Source: Sporosarcina sp. FSL K6-3457
GTDB taxonomy: Bacteria; Bacillota; Bacilli; Bacillales_A; Planococcaceae
Length of the DNA stretch: 64,000 bases
Direction of reading: 5' to 3'
Assembly: GCF_038007285.1 (NCBI RefSeq)
Contig: NZ_JBBOWX010000001.1
Location: 3,861,501-3,925,500, forward strand
Position 1 is the stretch's first letter. The number at the start of each line of letters is the position of its first letter. The translations under genes and the position numbers were made by a program. The notes under the pieces were generated by a model, which searched no databases, had not been told where the DNA came from, and saw only the letters and a list, made by a program, of their open reading frames with translations. Shown piece after piece: positions 16,343 through 25,368 of this stretch.

Positions 16343-16375
16343 AAAAATGAACCACTAGAAATTCTAGTGGTTCAG
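16343..16375 (-). terminator. Terminator of the amino-acid ABC transporter operon
   Basis: TGAACCACTAGAA pairs with TTCTAGTGGTTCA. On the minus strand it is followed by TTTTTTT. The stem includes the stop codon of the ATPase gene. Confidence 0.9.
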
Positions 16376-17101
16376 TACTTTAGCTAAGAAATTCTTTGCC
16401 CGGTCTGAATCGGGATTGGTGAAAAACTTTGATGGTGGTGCTTTCTCTACGATTTTGCCTTCTGCCATGAAAACAATTTCATCACAAATCTCTTTGGCAA
16501 AACCCATTTCATGTGTGACGACGACCATTGTCATACCGTCTTTTGCTAATTTCCGGATAGCATCGAGCACTTCTGTTACCATTTCCGGATCGAGTGCTGA
16601 TGTTGGTTCGTCGAATAGCATCACTTGCGGATCCATAGCCAGTGATCGCGCAATGGCAACACGTTGCTGCTGACCACCTGAAAGACGATTAGGATACGCA
16701 TCAAATTTGTCACCAAGACCAAGGGACGTTAATAATTCCTTCCCTCTCTTCTCCGCCTCTTCTTTACTCATTCCCTTTACCTTCAAGGGCGCTATCGTAA
16801 CATTTTGAAGCGCTGTCAAAAATGGATACAAGTTAAAGTTTTGAAAGACGAATCCGATATTAATGCGTGCTTTGTTGATATCTGTCTTTTTACCATGAAT
16901 CGATATGCCATCCACAATTATTTCTCCGTTATCAATCGGTTCAAGTGCATTGATTGTGCGAATCAATGTCGATTTTCCGGCACCGCTTGGTCCTATTAAG
17001 GCAACGACATTAGATTTCGGTACTTCAAGTGAGACATCGGTAAGAACCTGGTGAGAACCGAATGATTTATTGACATCGCTAATTTTAATCATAAAAGACA
17101 C
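16364..17101 (-). CDS. Polar amino acid ABC transporter, ATPase (GlnQ-like)
   Basis: A 245-residue cytoplasmic ATPase. Walker [10 protein letters not shown] lies near residue 38, the Q-loop is [10 protein letters not shown], the signature is [16 protein letters not shown], Walker B is [14 protein letters not shown], and the H-loop is [10 protein letters not shown]. These match polar amino-acid importers of the GlnQ/HisP group. It is the last gene of a three-gene operon (binding protein, permease, ATPase) with short gaps. The terminator overlaps its stop codon. The substrate is not told by the sequence; glutamine, glutamate, cystine or another polar amino acid are all possible. Confidence 0.93.
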   Translation of the reverse strand: MSFMIKISDVNKSFGSHQVLTDVSLEVPKSNVVALIGPSGAGKSTLIRTINALEPIDNGEIIVDGISIHGKKTDINKARINIGFVFQNFNLYPFLTALQNVTIAPLKVKGMSKEEAEKRGKELLTSLGLGDKFDAYPNRLSGGQQQRVAIARSLAMDPQVMLFDEPTSALDPEMVTEVLDAIRKLAKDGMTMVVVTHEMGFAKEICDEIVFMAEGKIVEKAPPSKFFTNPDSDRAKNFLAKVLNH

Positions 17102-17122
17102 CCCTTTATTACAAGCTTACAC

Positions 17123-17788
17123 TTAGTTCTCACGTGACAACATCCGTTTCTCGAAGTATCGAATAATTAGCGACAAGCTGAACGTCATGACGAAATAAAT
17201 AACAGCGACAAATGTCCACACTTCTAACGGACGAAACGATGTTGCAACTAAATTTTTGGCATTCATTGTTAAATCGATTACTGAAATGATTGAGACGAGA
17301 GATGAATCTTTTATTAAAATGATAAACTGTGATGCCAAGGGTGGCAGCACGCGTCTAAGTGCTTGCGGTAAGACAATATATCGCATAGCGGTAAAATGAG
17401 ACATACCTGATGAACGAGCTGCTTCCATTTGCCCCTTAGGCACCGCCTGAATCCCAGCTCTGACAATTTCCGCGATAAAAGCACCGGAGAAAACAGCAAG
17501 TCCCACTACAGCAGACCAATAAGGTCCCAGTCTAACAAATTGACCTAGCACAAAAAATATCCAAAATAACAGAACAAGTAATGGAACACCACGCATTACT
17601 TCAACATATATAGAAGATATTGAATTGAAAATCCTATTACTAGATATACGTCCTAGTCCAAAAATAATCCCAATCGGTATAGCCAACAAAAGAGCTAACG
17701 CTGAAATTTCCAGCGTTTTTATTGCTCCATCTATAAATACTTCCTTATTATTTGTTATGACACTCCAATCATAACTGTAGCCGCCCAT
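17123..17788 (-). CDS. Polar amino acid ABC transporter, permease (GlnP-like)
   Basis: A 221-residue inner-membrane permease with about five transmembrane helices. The HisM-type N-terminus (GAIKTLEISALALLLAIPIGIIFGLGR) and the EAA loop EAARSSGMSHFTAMRYIVLPQALRRVLPP, which docks the ATPase, are both clear. VEVMRGVPLLVLLFWIFF is the usual RGTPLLVQL segment of the family. It lies 31 bases downstream of the binding-protein gene and 22 bases upstream of the ATPase gene. A homodimer is expected because only one permease gene is present. Confidence 0.93.
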   Translation of the reverse strand: MGGYSYDWSVITNNKEVFIDGAIKTLEISALALLLAIPIGIIFGLGRISSNRIFNSISSIYVEVMRGVPLLVLLFWIFFVLGQFVRLGPYWSAVVGLAVFSGAFIAEIVRAGIQAVPKGQMEAARSSGMSHFTAMRYIVLPQALRRVLPPLASQFIILIKDSSLVSIISVIDLTMNAKNLVATSFRPLEVWTFVAVIYFVMTFSLSLIIRYFEKRMLSREN

Positions 17789-17818
17789 GCATTTCCCCCC
17801 CTTGCAATTGAAGAAGTG

Positions 17819-18637
17819 TTATTCGTCTACCACTTCATTCAACCAATCGCCTGTTTCAAACCACTTCGTTCTTGAAGCCAATTCCGCTGGACTATCAATA
17901 TAGTTCGCTAAAAATGAGTTAAGCCACAAAATTGTTTCAATGTCATTTTTCTTTACTGCGATTCCCAAGTTTTCTGAAGAAATTAAGCCTTCGATAGGTC
18001 TAACCTGGTCGCCATTGCGAAGTTTCCAGACTGCGATTGCTGGTTCATCATATAGAACAGCATCTGCTTGCCCTTGCACCATCGCTGTTGCAGCAGATGG
18101 GAATTCTTCAAAATCCATTACCTCTGCATTTTTGAAAATATCTTTCGCTAAAAGGGCCCCAGTTGTCCCAATACCAACCGCTATCTTGTTCCCTTTTACA
18201 TCTAGCTCTTCCCATGACTTCGTCGTATTATTTGATCCTGGAACCATGATTCCTTGACCTGTTTGATAATAAGGGTTTGAAAAACTGACAGCAAGTGCGC
18301 GGTCCCCCCGTATTGTCATTCCTGCAAGAATCATGTCAATTTCTCCTGTTTGTAGCGCTGGAATAAGCCCATCAAACGTAAATTGTTTATATTCCACAGG
18401 TACTCCTAACCATTCCCCAATCGCATTTGCCGTGTCCACGTCATAGCCAACAAAGTCACCATTTGGATCCTTCATGTCAAATGGGAAATAACCCGGCGAC
18501 ATTCCGATGACTAACTTCTTATTTTTCGCCACGTTTTGCAATGTCGAATTTTCTGTAGAAATTGTCCCACCGTCATTACTACATCCCGCAATAAGAAGGA
18601 CCGTAATCATAAGCATTGCCGTCAACCACTTTTTCAT
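17819..18637 (-). CDS. Polar amino acid ABC transporter, substrate-binding lipoprotein
   Basis: A 272-residue lipoprotein with signal peptide and lipobox LIAGC (Cys19), then an SBP_bac_3 domain. The family segments are GMSPGYFPFDMKDPNGDFVGYDVDTANAIGEWLG, DMILAGMTIRGDRALAVSFSNPYYQTGQ and a hinge with VGIGTTGALLAKD. It collects the amino acid outside the membrane for the downstream permease and ATPase. It is the first gene of the operon, facing a 715-base control region with a cre palindrome and an IclR gene in the other direction. Regulation by both CcpA and the IclR protein is plausible but inferred. Confidence 0.92.
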   Translation of the reverse strand: MKKWLTAMLMITVLLIAGCSNDGGTISTENSTLQNVAKNKKLVIGMSPGYFPFDMKDPNGDFVGYDVDTANAIGEWLGVPVEYKQFTFDGLIPALQTGEIDMILAGMTIRGDRALAVSFSNPYYQTGQGIMVPGSNNTTKSWEELDVKGNKIAVGIGTTGALLAKDIFKNAEVMDFEEFPSAATAMVQGQADAVLYDEPAIAVWKLRNGDQVRPIEGLISSENLGIAVKKNDIETILWLNSFLANYIDSPAELASRTKWFETGDWLNEVVDE

Positions 18638-19056
18638 CTCTCTTCATCCCCTTTTTGATATATTAAAATAGTTATCAGCCTGTTCGACTGAATTAGGTAA
18701 AGTATAGAGTAATCCCCTTACTCTGTCTATTCAAAATTTCAAATTATTCTAACCTAACCAGGTAAAATACAGTGCATAAAAATACCTTTCCGCTTGATAT
18801 TTCATACTTTTATCTTAGGTCTTCTCGGAGAACATAAAGAACTACTACGTTTGAAGCCATATAAGTAAATGCATACTTATACCCTTAATTAAATAAAATA
18901 AATGAAGTCACGCCACAAAATAATTTACTATGCATCGAAAAATAGTATGTCACAGTCCTGAAATAGTGTATAACATTTCTTGGATTAAGGTTTTTGAATG
19001 TCTACTTTGGAAATACTTCTGCCCCATGCCCCCTCTCTAATGACATCCACCTCTTA

Positions 19057-19074
19057 TTTGAAAGCGCTTTCAAA
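19057..19074. promoter_or_regulatory. Perfect CcpA cre palindrome
   Basis: TTTGAAAGCGCTTTCAAA is an 18-bp perfect palindrome that contains the cre consensus (TGWAARCGNTTNNCA) in both directions. It lies 420 bases upstream of the amino-acid importer operon and 280 bases upstream of the IclR gene. It is far from both starts, so the regulated promoter is not certain. Confidence 0.75.
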
Positions 19075-19135
19075 TATGTAACTAAAACTACCTAAAGTAG
19101 GATTTACCTATAATCAAGTAAAATATCAACAAACG

Positions 19136-19154
19136 AATTCCGTAATGCGGAATT
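19136..19154. promoter_or_regulatory. Candidate IclR-family operator
   Basis: AATTCCG-TAATG-CGGAATT is an inverted repeat with 7-bp arms and a 5-base spacer, similar in size to IclR-type operators. It lies between the divergent importer operon and the IclR gene. The rest of the 18638-19352 region is AT-rich with no gene seen. Confidence 0.45.
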
Positions 19155-19352
19155 AATTCCACTACATGAAAGTATTTGATAACTTATATTAAATCGAATT
19201 TCAAGAAGTTTGTCAATAGTTTTTCGTCAAATAGAAAAACAGCTTATTCAATATACAATAATAGTAAAATCGAGTAAAATGATTCTTATGCTTCTGAAAA
19301 GGTACAAAGAATGAGTATAGTATTAGCTGAAAAAATGTGAGGAGGGAACTTA

Positions 19353-20087
19353 ATGATCCAATCTATTAATAGGGCAATGCAAATTATTGAAGTGCTGTCT
19401 GATCCGAAAAAAGAAAACTGGTTAATCACAGAATTAGCTGAAGAAACAGGGCTGCCAATTAGTACTGTCTATCGTTTGATACAGTCCTTAATGCAACATG
19501 GACTTGCAACACAAATTAAAGATACGAAACAATATAAATTAGGTTACAAGTGGATCGAACTTGGATTGAAGATGTTTGAAAAGGTAGATGTTCGTGTTGT
19601 TGCAAAACCTTTTTTGGAAAAATTAGCGCTTGACGTGGAGGAAACAGTCTATCTCAATCTCCCAAACGACACTAATTCAATTACTATCGATCGGATTGAA
19701 AGCCCTCGAAACGTTAAAATTATTGACCGCATTGGGGAAATAATCCCTTTACATATTGGAGGAGCAAACAAAACAATTTTAGCCAATCTTCCCCCCAGCG
19801 AGATTGAACGTATTTTAGGGCAACTCATACCAACTGAGCACAAAAGAGAAGCTTTTAAGAATGAATTACATGACGTGAAGCGAAAAGGCTATGCTGTAAG
19901 TTATGGGGAAAGGACAAAAGGAACCATTGCTGTTGGAGCCCCTATCTTCAATTTCGATGACCGGGTTCTTGGAGCAATTAGTATTGAAGTTTTGTCCTAC
20001 GATATTACGGATGATCGTTTAGCTTTTTTTATCGAAAAAGCCTATGAAGTTACCCATCAGATTTCATCGAGACTTCGTGGTGAATAA
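19353..20087 (+). CDS. IclR family transcriptional regulator
   Basis: A 244-residue regulator. The N-terminal winged helix is at residues 1-65 (SINRAMQIIEVLS, ITELAEETGLPISTVYRLIQSLMQHGLA). The IclR effector domain is at about 75-240 (PFLEKLALDVEETVYLN, the glycine-rich GGANKTILA, and GERTKGTIAVGAPIFN). Proteins of this family bind small acids and usually act on a neighbouring divergent operon, here the amino-acid importer. An AGGAGGG site lies before the ATG. The effector is unknown. Confidence 0.9.
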   Translation: MIQSINRAMQIIEVLSDPKKENWLITELAEETGLPISTVYRLIQSLMQHGLATQIKDTKQYKLGYKWIELGLKMFEKVDVRVVAKPFLEKLALDVEETVYLNLPNDTNSITIDRIESPRNVKIIDRIGEIIPLHIGGANKTILANLPPSEIERILGQLIPTEHKREAFKNELHDVKRKGYAVSYGERTKGTIAVGAPIFNFDDRVLGAISIEVLSYDITDDRLAFFIEKAYEVTHQISSRLRGE

Positions 20088-20111
20088 GAAACCAGACTCC
20101 TGCTAGGATTG

Positions 20112-20144
20112 CATAAAAAAAGTACCCGATTAGACTAGGTACTT
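20112..20144 (-). terminator. Terminator of the PAS/GGDEF gene
   Basis: AAGTACC pairs with GGTACTT; on the minus strand it is followed by TTTTTT. It overlaps the stop codon of the diguanylate cyclase gene. Confidence 0.8.
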
Positions 20145-21444
20145 ACTGAGAATGGATGATATAGAAACAGTTCTTCCCTGACTTTTTCGCTTCATACATT
20201 GCATCATCCGCATCTTTCAAAACGGAGGTCACTGTTGCTGTTGTCGATGCGACGAGCGCAATTCCAATGCTAGTCGTCACATTCAGATTGGTGTGCTTCA
20301 CCAGCCACGGTGCTTTCATCGCAGATTGAATCACCATTGCGGTTTCCTGCGCAAGTGCTTCAGTCTCAACATTGGGCAATAATAGAACAAACTCATCGCC
20401 ACCAAGACGTGCTACTACTGCATCCGGACTGATACTATCAGATAATCTTCTACCAAACTCCTGAATGACAGAATCGCCAACATCATGACCAAATTGATCG
20501 TTAATGTTTTTAAAATAGTCGATATCGAGCAAGTATACTGCAAACCCATTCCCTTCTTCCCGAAATTGATTTAACTCAACTGACAATCGATCAGTCAGTA
20601 GGCGACGATTCGGCAAGTCTGTTAAAAAATCATGGTTTGCAAAATACTCTAGCTTGTCCTCATTCTTTTTTTGCATCGTTACATCGCGAATTATTATTAC
20701 CATATGCTTAAAATTATTCCATTTATCATAAACAGGACTCGCCTTCAATTCTGACCAAAGCCAGCCATCAGCTTTATGTTTGATCCTTACGCGCAAGCTG
20801 TAAGTTTTGGCATTTAGCTGCGCTTTTATAAATTTTTGCGTTAATCTATCTGCATCATCATGATGCACAGGCCATAGCGCTGGTCCTCCAATATACGCAG
20901 AAGAATCATAGCCGAAAACCGCTCGACTTGAGGGTGATACGTAGGTATACTCGTACCGGTCATTAATTAGCACAATGACATCCTGCGCATTTTCTGCGAT
21001 GATTCGAAATTGTTTTTCGCTTTGAACAAGCTCGCTCCAAGAGTTTTCACTTTCTAGTTGTGCAATTTTTTCATTCGTAATATTTTGTACGACACCCATA
21101 ATGTGAGTAAGTTTACCTGCTTTATCAAATAAAGGCGTCAAGCGAGTATGAGAATAATTCCGATCCCCCGAAGACGACAAATAAGAATCTTCGTAGGTTG
21201 CTACTTTTTTTGTTTGTAGCACTTTGCTATATTGATAATTCAAGATTTGACTAAGCTCTGCATCGTGTACTTCACTAAAGGTTTTCCCGATTGCAGTTTG
21301 ATCTACATTGGCGTGCCTAAGCGCCAGATGATTGAAATAAGCATAGGTAAACGTTGAATCCTCTTCAACCTTCGAGATAAATACCATATCCGCGAGCGCT
21401 TCCATTAAAGTAGTATCAAAAGGTAATACCATATCACCGAACAT
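20143..21444 (-). CDS. PAS-PAS-GGDEF diguanylate cyclase
   Basis: A soluble 433-residue protein. A first PAS-like region lies at residues 10-130, a second PAS/PAC at about 145-265 (FRIIAENAQDVIVLINDRYEYTYVSPS), and a GGDEF domain at 270-430. The active site is intact (ARLGGDEFVLLLPN), as are the DIDYFKNINDQFGHDVGD metal-binding segment and DLPNRRLL. It should make c-di-GMP. The RxxD inhibitory site is not evident at the expected place. There is no transmembrane segment, so the PAS domains would sense a cytoplasmic signal. A ribosome site AAGGAAA precedes the ATG. It faces no partner gene; an EAL protein lies 10 kb away. Confidence 0.9.
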   Translation of the reverse strand: MFGDMVLPFDTTLMEALADMVFISKVEEDSTFTYAYFNHLALRHANVDQTAIGKTFSEVHDAELSQILNYQYSKVLQTKKVATYEDSYLSSSGDRNYSHTRLTPLFDKAGKLTHIMGVVQNITNEKIAQLESENSWSELVQSEKQFRIIAENAQDVIVLINDRYEYTYVSPSSRAVFGYDSSAYIGGPALWPVHHDDADRLTQKFIKAQLNAKTYSLRVRIKHKADGWLWSELKASPVYDKWNNFKHMVIIIRDVTMQKKNEDKLEYFANHDFLTDLPNRRLLTDRLSVELNQFREEGNGFAVYLLDIDYFKNINDQFGHDVGDSVIQEFGRRLSDSISPDAVVARLGGDEFVLLLPNVETEALAQETAMVIQSAMKAPWLVKHTNLNVTTSIGIALVASTTATVTSVLKDADDAMYEAKKSGKNCFYIIHSQ

Positions 21445-21606
21445 CCCTATTTTCCTTTCTTAATAAGCAGTTATGAGTTTTTTGAAAATTTGACATCAAT
21501 TCAATATACCATTAAAGAGGAAAACTTCAACCTATCTCATGCAATTTCATACTAGAAAAGTTTGTCTTAAAAACTGAATAAGGTTAAATTCCGTTCTCCA
21601 ATCAGC

Positions 21607-21641
21607 AAAAAAAGTATCCTAATACAACGGATACTTTTTTC
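21607..21641 (-). terminator. Terminator downstream of tRNA-Ala
   Basis: AAAAAGTATCC pairs with GGATACTTTTT around TAATACAAC. It is followed on the minus strand by TTTTTTT. Confidence 0.85.
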
Positions 21642-21650
21642 TATTTCATA

Positions 21651-21723
21651 TGGAGCATAGGGGGCTCGAACCCCTGACCTCTTCACTGCCAGCGAAGCAC
21701 TCTCCCAGCTGAGCTAATGCCCC
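21651..21723 (-). tRNA. tRNA-Ala (anticodon GGC)
   Basis: A 73-nt cloverleaf. The acceptor arm GGGGCAT pairs with ATGCTCC and includes the G3:U70 wobble that defines alanine tRNAs. The D arm is GCTCAGCTGGGAGAGT, the anticodon stem-loop CTTCG-CTGGCAG-CGAAG has anticodon GGC, and the T arm AGGGG-TTCGAAC-CCCCT is complete. The discriminator is A. CCA is not encoded. Confidence 0.97.
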
Positions 21724-21790
21724 GAAAATTTGATACAATAAGAATTATAACAATAAGTTTCAAAAAAGACAATAGGCAGGGGGAGTCTTC

Positions 21791-22810
21791 ATGCAACATG
21801 CAGAAAGAGAAATCACTAGGCCCGTTGCGCTATGTGACAGCAAGGGGCAATTGAACCCAGAAGCAATTGGTTTCGCTCGGCAACCTCTTATTCAGAGTAA
21901 TTTAACAGGCCATTTCATGCGGAAAAAGAAATGGAATTATTGGTGTGTGTACGGAGAGGATCTATTATTTTCTGCAACAATCAGCCATATCGATTACGCA
22001 GCTGTCTGTTTTGTCTATATTTTAGATTATGAAACACAACGATTTTTTGAAAAGCAAATTACAATTCCAGTAGGACGTAGTGTCAAAATGCCTGTGGATG
22101 TTCTTGGTAGCGTTAAATTCGTCAACGATAGCTTGACTGTCCAGATTGTCAATATGCAAGGTGAAACACATCTATCCGTCACTATTCAAGACTTTGACAA
22201 TGAAGTGCTTCATGCCGATTTGCATATTATTCATCCACCAGATGATGAATCATTGAATGTCGTGATTCCTAAAAGTCGTGACATTTTTCAATTCACTGCA
22301 AAGCATCATTCACTTCCTACATCCGGTTTCGTCAAAATCGGTGACAAACGCTATGATTTCAATCCGGACTATAGCTTTGCCGTACTCGATTATGGACGAG
22401 GTGTTTGGCCACGCAAAGCCGAGTGGAACTGGGCAATGGCATCGCAACGGCTTGGCAATCGCCGAATTGGGTTGAATTTTGGTGGTAAATGGACAGATGG
22501 AACGGGAATGACAGAGAATGCTGTATTTATAGATGGCATGATGACTAAAATTCATGAAGATGTCTTGTTTAGTTATGATCAGGATAATTTTATGGGACCT
22601 TGGAAAATTCAAACAAAGTTTTCAAATACGGTCGACATCACGTTTACACCATTTTTTGAGCGAATCGCCACAACTAATGTCAAATTTGTTCGTACAGAGG
22701 TCCACCAACTCGTTGGCTATTTCAATGGTAAAGTGCAGCTCCTAGACGGCTCCATGCTACATATTCGAAATATGCTTGGTTGCTCAGAAGAACATATCGC
22801 AAAATGGTAA
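21791..22810 (+). CDS. DUF2804 domain protein
   Basis: A 339-residue protein of the DUF2804 family, of unknown function. It has the usual N-terminal ITRPVALCDSKGQLNPEAIGFARQP, the middle FSATISHIDYAAVCFVYILDYET, and the C-terminal DYGRGVWPRKAEWNWAMASQRLGNRRIGLNFGGKWTDGTGMTENA, with conserved tryptophans and a run of beta strands like those of lipocalin-type AttH proteins. No signal peptide is present. A GGGGGAG site precedes the ATG at 21791. Neighbours give no clue to its job. Confidence 0.85.
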   Translation: MQHAEREITRPVALCDSKGQLNPEAIGFARQPLIQSNLTGHFMRKKKWNYWCVYGEDLLFSATISHIDYAAVCFVYILDYETQRFFEKQITIPVGRSVKMPVDVLGSVKFVNDSLTVQIVNMQGETHLSVTIQDFDNEVLHADLHIIHPPDDESLNVVIPKSRDIFQFTAKHHSLPTSGFVKIGDKRYDFNPDYSFAVLDYGRGVWPRKAEWNWAMASQRLGNRRIGLNFGGKWTDGTGMTENAVFIDGMMTKIHEDVLFSYDQDNFMGPWKIQTKFSNTVDITFTPFFERIATTNVKFVRTEVHQLVGYFNGKVQLLDGSMLHIRNMLGCSEEHIAKW

Positions 22811-22972
22811 TGCCTTAATTTCTGCAAAAAAACGCAGAAATGCAGCAAACCGACCCCTTTGTTTGATTGGTTGAAAAGCCGTTTTTTTCATGGAACGAAA
22901 CGTCCTTTGGTTTAATTCGCCCGTATTTAGGTAAACTATACATAAGAAATTTATTTGAAGGGTATGGTCTAA

Positions 22973-23443
22973 ATGCGTAAACTTACGATACTTATCGCCG
23001 CAACATTATCGGGTGCTTTGATGCTCAGTAGTTGTGGAAACTTTGGTAAAAATGCCGATAAACCAAACCGAGAAGATGCGACGATTATTCTGGAGGACGA
23101 GAAAGCTGGAGGTTCTCTTGAAACTGGGGATGGCTATGGTTTCACATCCTTTGAGCTTGATATTGAAGTCGATGGCAAAGATGCAATTGAAGCCGAATAT
23201 CAGGTGGGCAAAAAATTGGATGTAGATTATGACAATAAACTCACCAATATCAAATTGAAAGATAGCGCCGCAATGGATGAGCTCGGTAAGCTTTTTATGG
23301 ATATTCTCATCACCAAGGATACACCGCCCCAAGAAGTAATCGATAAAATTTTAAAATGGTATCAGCTAGACAGTTACTCGAAGTTCGATTTAGAGGTCGA
23401 CTTTGATGATGGCACAAGGCTTGATATTGAAGAAGTACAATAA
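22973..23443 (+). CDS. YusW-like lipoprotein
   Basis: A 156-residue secreted lipoprotein with charged start MRK, hydrophobic core and lipobox MLSSC (Cys21). An acidic linker is followed by a YusW-like domain (YGFTSFELDIEVDGKDAIEAEYQVGKK, later WYQLDSYSKFDLEVDFDDGTRLDIEE). The family occurs in Bacillales and its role is unknown. The mature part is very acidic. GAAGGG precedes the ATG. A terminator shared with the convergent ABC exporter follows. Confidence 0.82.
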   Translation: MRKLTILIAATLSGALMLSSCGNFGKNADKPNREDATIILEDEKAGGSLETGDGYGFTSFELDIEVDGKDAIEAEYQVGKKLDVDYDNKLTNIKLKDSAAMDELGKLFMDILITKDTPPQEVIDKILKWYQLDSYSKFDLEVDFDDGTRLDIEEVQ

Positions 23444-23494
23444 TTAATTAAGCTGCTGCGAAGTTGCATTCAAAAATATTTGCTGATTCACGCT

Positions 23495-23536
23495 AAAAAG
23501 GCTACAAGGACACTGATACCCTTGTAGCCTTTTTAA
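23495..23536. terminator. Bidirectional Rho-independent terminator
   Basis: AAAAAGGCTACAAGG pairs with CCTTGTAGCCTTTTT. It lies between two convergent genes. Confidence 0.92.
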
Positions 23537-23538
23537 CA

Positions 23539-25368
23539 TTATACTTTCGACTCCATCAACATATTGTAATAAACCCCTTGACGCTCAATTAACTCCTGTT
23601 GGTCCCCAGACTCAATCAGCTTTCCTTGCTCCATAACATAAACTGTATCGGCTTTCCGTACTGTGTTCAATCTATGCGCAATGACAAAGCTCGTTCTACC
23701 CGCCATCAATCGGTCTAACGCTTCTTGAATTTGTAATTCTGTCACTGTATCAATGCTACTCGTTGCTTCATCCAATAGAAGGAGAACTGGATCAGCAACG
23801 AGTGCCCGCGCAATCGATAACAACTGCTTCTGTCCCTGGGAAATCTCGCCACCATCCGCAGTTAACACGGTATCATAACCATTTTCCAAACGGCTGATGA
23901 AGCTATGTGCATTAGCCTTTTTCGCCGCCGCCATCACTTCTTCATCAGTCGCCTCCAACTTGCCATAGCGAATATTTTCAAGAACGGTTGCTTCAAAAAG
24001 AAAAGGATCCTGCAACACAAACGCCGTCTGACTTCGCAAGGTCTTTCGTGGTAGTTCACTAATAGGGATACCGTCAATATAGATTTCACCTTTATCGACT
24101 TCATAGAACCTAGCGAGCAACTGCATAATCGTCGTCTTTCCTGCCCCTGTCGCGCCAACAAATGCCACTGTCTCCCCAGCTTTCACGTGAAATGACAACT
24201 CATCAACCGTGTAGCCATCCTCTTCCGCCGTATACCCAAATGCCACATTGCGAAATTCAACATCCCCACGCAATATTGTCTCTGCATGCGCTGTCGCTTC
24301 ATCCTCTTCAATCGGCTCATCCATAATCTTAAATACACGTTCCGCTCCGGCAATCGCGGACAGCACCGTGTTAAATTGATTTGCTAGGTCATTGAGTGGA
24401 CGCGTGAACTGGCGTGCAAATTCAGAGAAAATAACGATCATCCCAATCGTCACAACCCCATCGCCTCTCAGTGCCAGTAACCCACCCACACCTGCTACGA
24501 CTGCAAAAGCAGCGTTATTCAGCATATTCATCACCTTGGGAATGAAACCAGAATACGTCAACGCCCAGAAACCTGTCTGCCGAAGTCGGTTACTTTTCTC
24601 CGCAAACTCTTCCATAACACGTTGTTCCTGCGAGAATGCTTTGACGATACGCTGACCCGAAATCGTTTCTTCAATCATGCCGTTCAATTCACCGACTGCC
24701 TGCTGCTGTTCTTTAAACAATAAACCCGTACGGCGTGTAATCCAGCGCATCGCCACGAACATCACAGGCACGATAATCATCGTTAGTAGTGTCAACAACG
24801 GACTTAAATACAGCATAACCGCCAGCGTCCCTGTTAGCGTTAAAATACTTGAAAATACTTGGATGAAAGAAGAGTTCAACGTTTGACTGATGTTTTCAAT
24901 ATCATTCGTCACTCGACTCATCAACTCTCCATGTTGCCGCTTATCAAAAAAAGGTACCGGTAATTTCTGGAGATGAGCAAACAAGCTTGTACGTAATCGG
25001 AAAATGGTTTGCTGTGCAATGCCGACCATCCAAAAACTTTGAAAATAAGTCGCAAATGATTGTCCTACGTAAATGACAATTAGCAAACCGATTTGAGTAC
25101 TGAGACCATCAAACTGCATAGGAATGATATAATGATCAATAATTTTCCCAATCATCAATGGTCCTAGTAATGCCAACACAGAACTGACGAAAACAAGAGC
25201 TAGCACTGTTATGAGAAGGCTTCGCTGTTCATCGACCAGTTTCCAAATCCGGTAGAGCACTGATTTCCAGTTACTTGCCCGCTCTCCCTTTTTCTTTTTA
25301 GGATTTTTTAAATCTTCTTTTGTAATGATAGGTTCATAGCCAAACGGTTTACGAATTATGCGTAGCAT
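23539..25368 (-). CDS. Heterodimeric ABC exporter subunit with catalytic site (YfiC-like)
   Basis: A 609-residue half-transporter with six transmembrane helices in residues 50-340 and a nucleotide-binding domain after 370. Walker A is GATGAGKTT, Walker B is LLLLDEATSSID with the catalytic glutamate, and the H-loop is VIAHRLNTV. The signature is ISQGQ in place of LSGGQ. It therefore keeps the catalytic residue but offers a weak signature to its partner, as in BmrCD and TM287/288-type heterodimers. It starts 20 bases inside the end of the partner gene at 25349, so the two are translationally coupled. The size pair 580/609 resembles YfiB/YfiC of B. subtilis. Likely cargo is drugs or lipids; this is not proven. 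Confidence 0.88.
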   Translation of the reverse strand: MLRIIRKPFGYEPIITKEDLKNPKKKKGERASNWKSVLYRIWKLVDEQRSLLITVLALVFVSSVLALLGPLMIGKIIDHYIIPMQFDGLSTQIGLLIVIYVGQSFATYFQSFWMVGIAQQTIFRLRTSLFAHLQKLPVPFFDKRQHGELMSRVTNDIENISQTLNSSFIQVFSSILTLTGTLAVMLYLSPLLTLLTMIIVPVMFVAMRWITRRTGLLFKEQQQAVGELNGMIEETISGQRIVKAFSQEQRVMEEFAEKSNRLRQTGFWALTYSGFIPKVMNMLNNAAFAVVAGVGGLLALRGDGVVTIGMIVIFSEFARQFTRPLNDLANQFNTVLSAIAGAERVFKIMDEPIEEDEATAHAETILRGDVEFRNVAFGYTAEEDGYTVDELSFHVKAGETVAFVGATGAGKTTIMQLLARFYEVDKGEIYIDGIPISELPRKTLRSQTAFVLQDPFLFEATVLENIRYGKLEATDEEVMAAAKKANAHSFISRLENGYDTVLTADGGEISQGQKQLLSIARALVADPVLLLLDEATSSIDTVTELQIQEALDRLMAGRTSFVIAHRLNTVRKADTVYVMEQGKLIESGDQQELIERQGVYYNMLMESKV

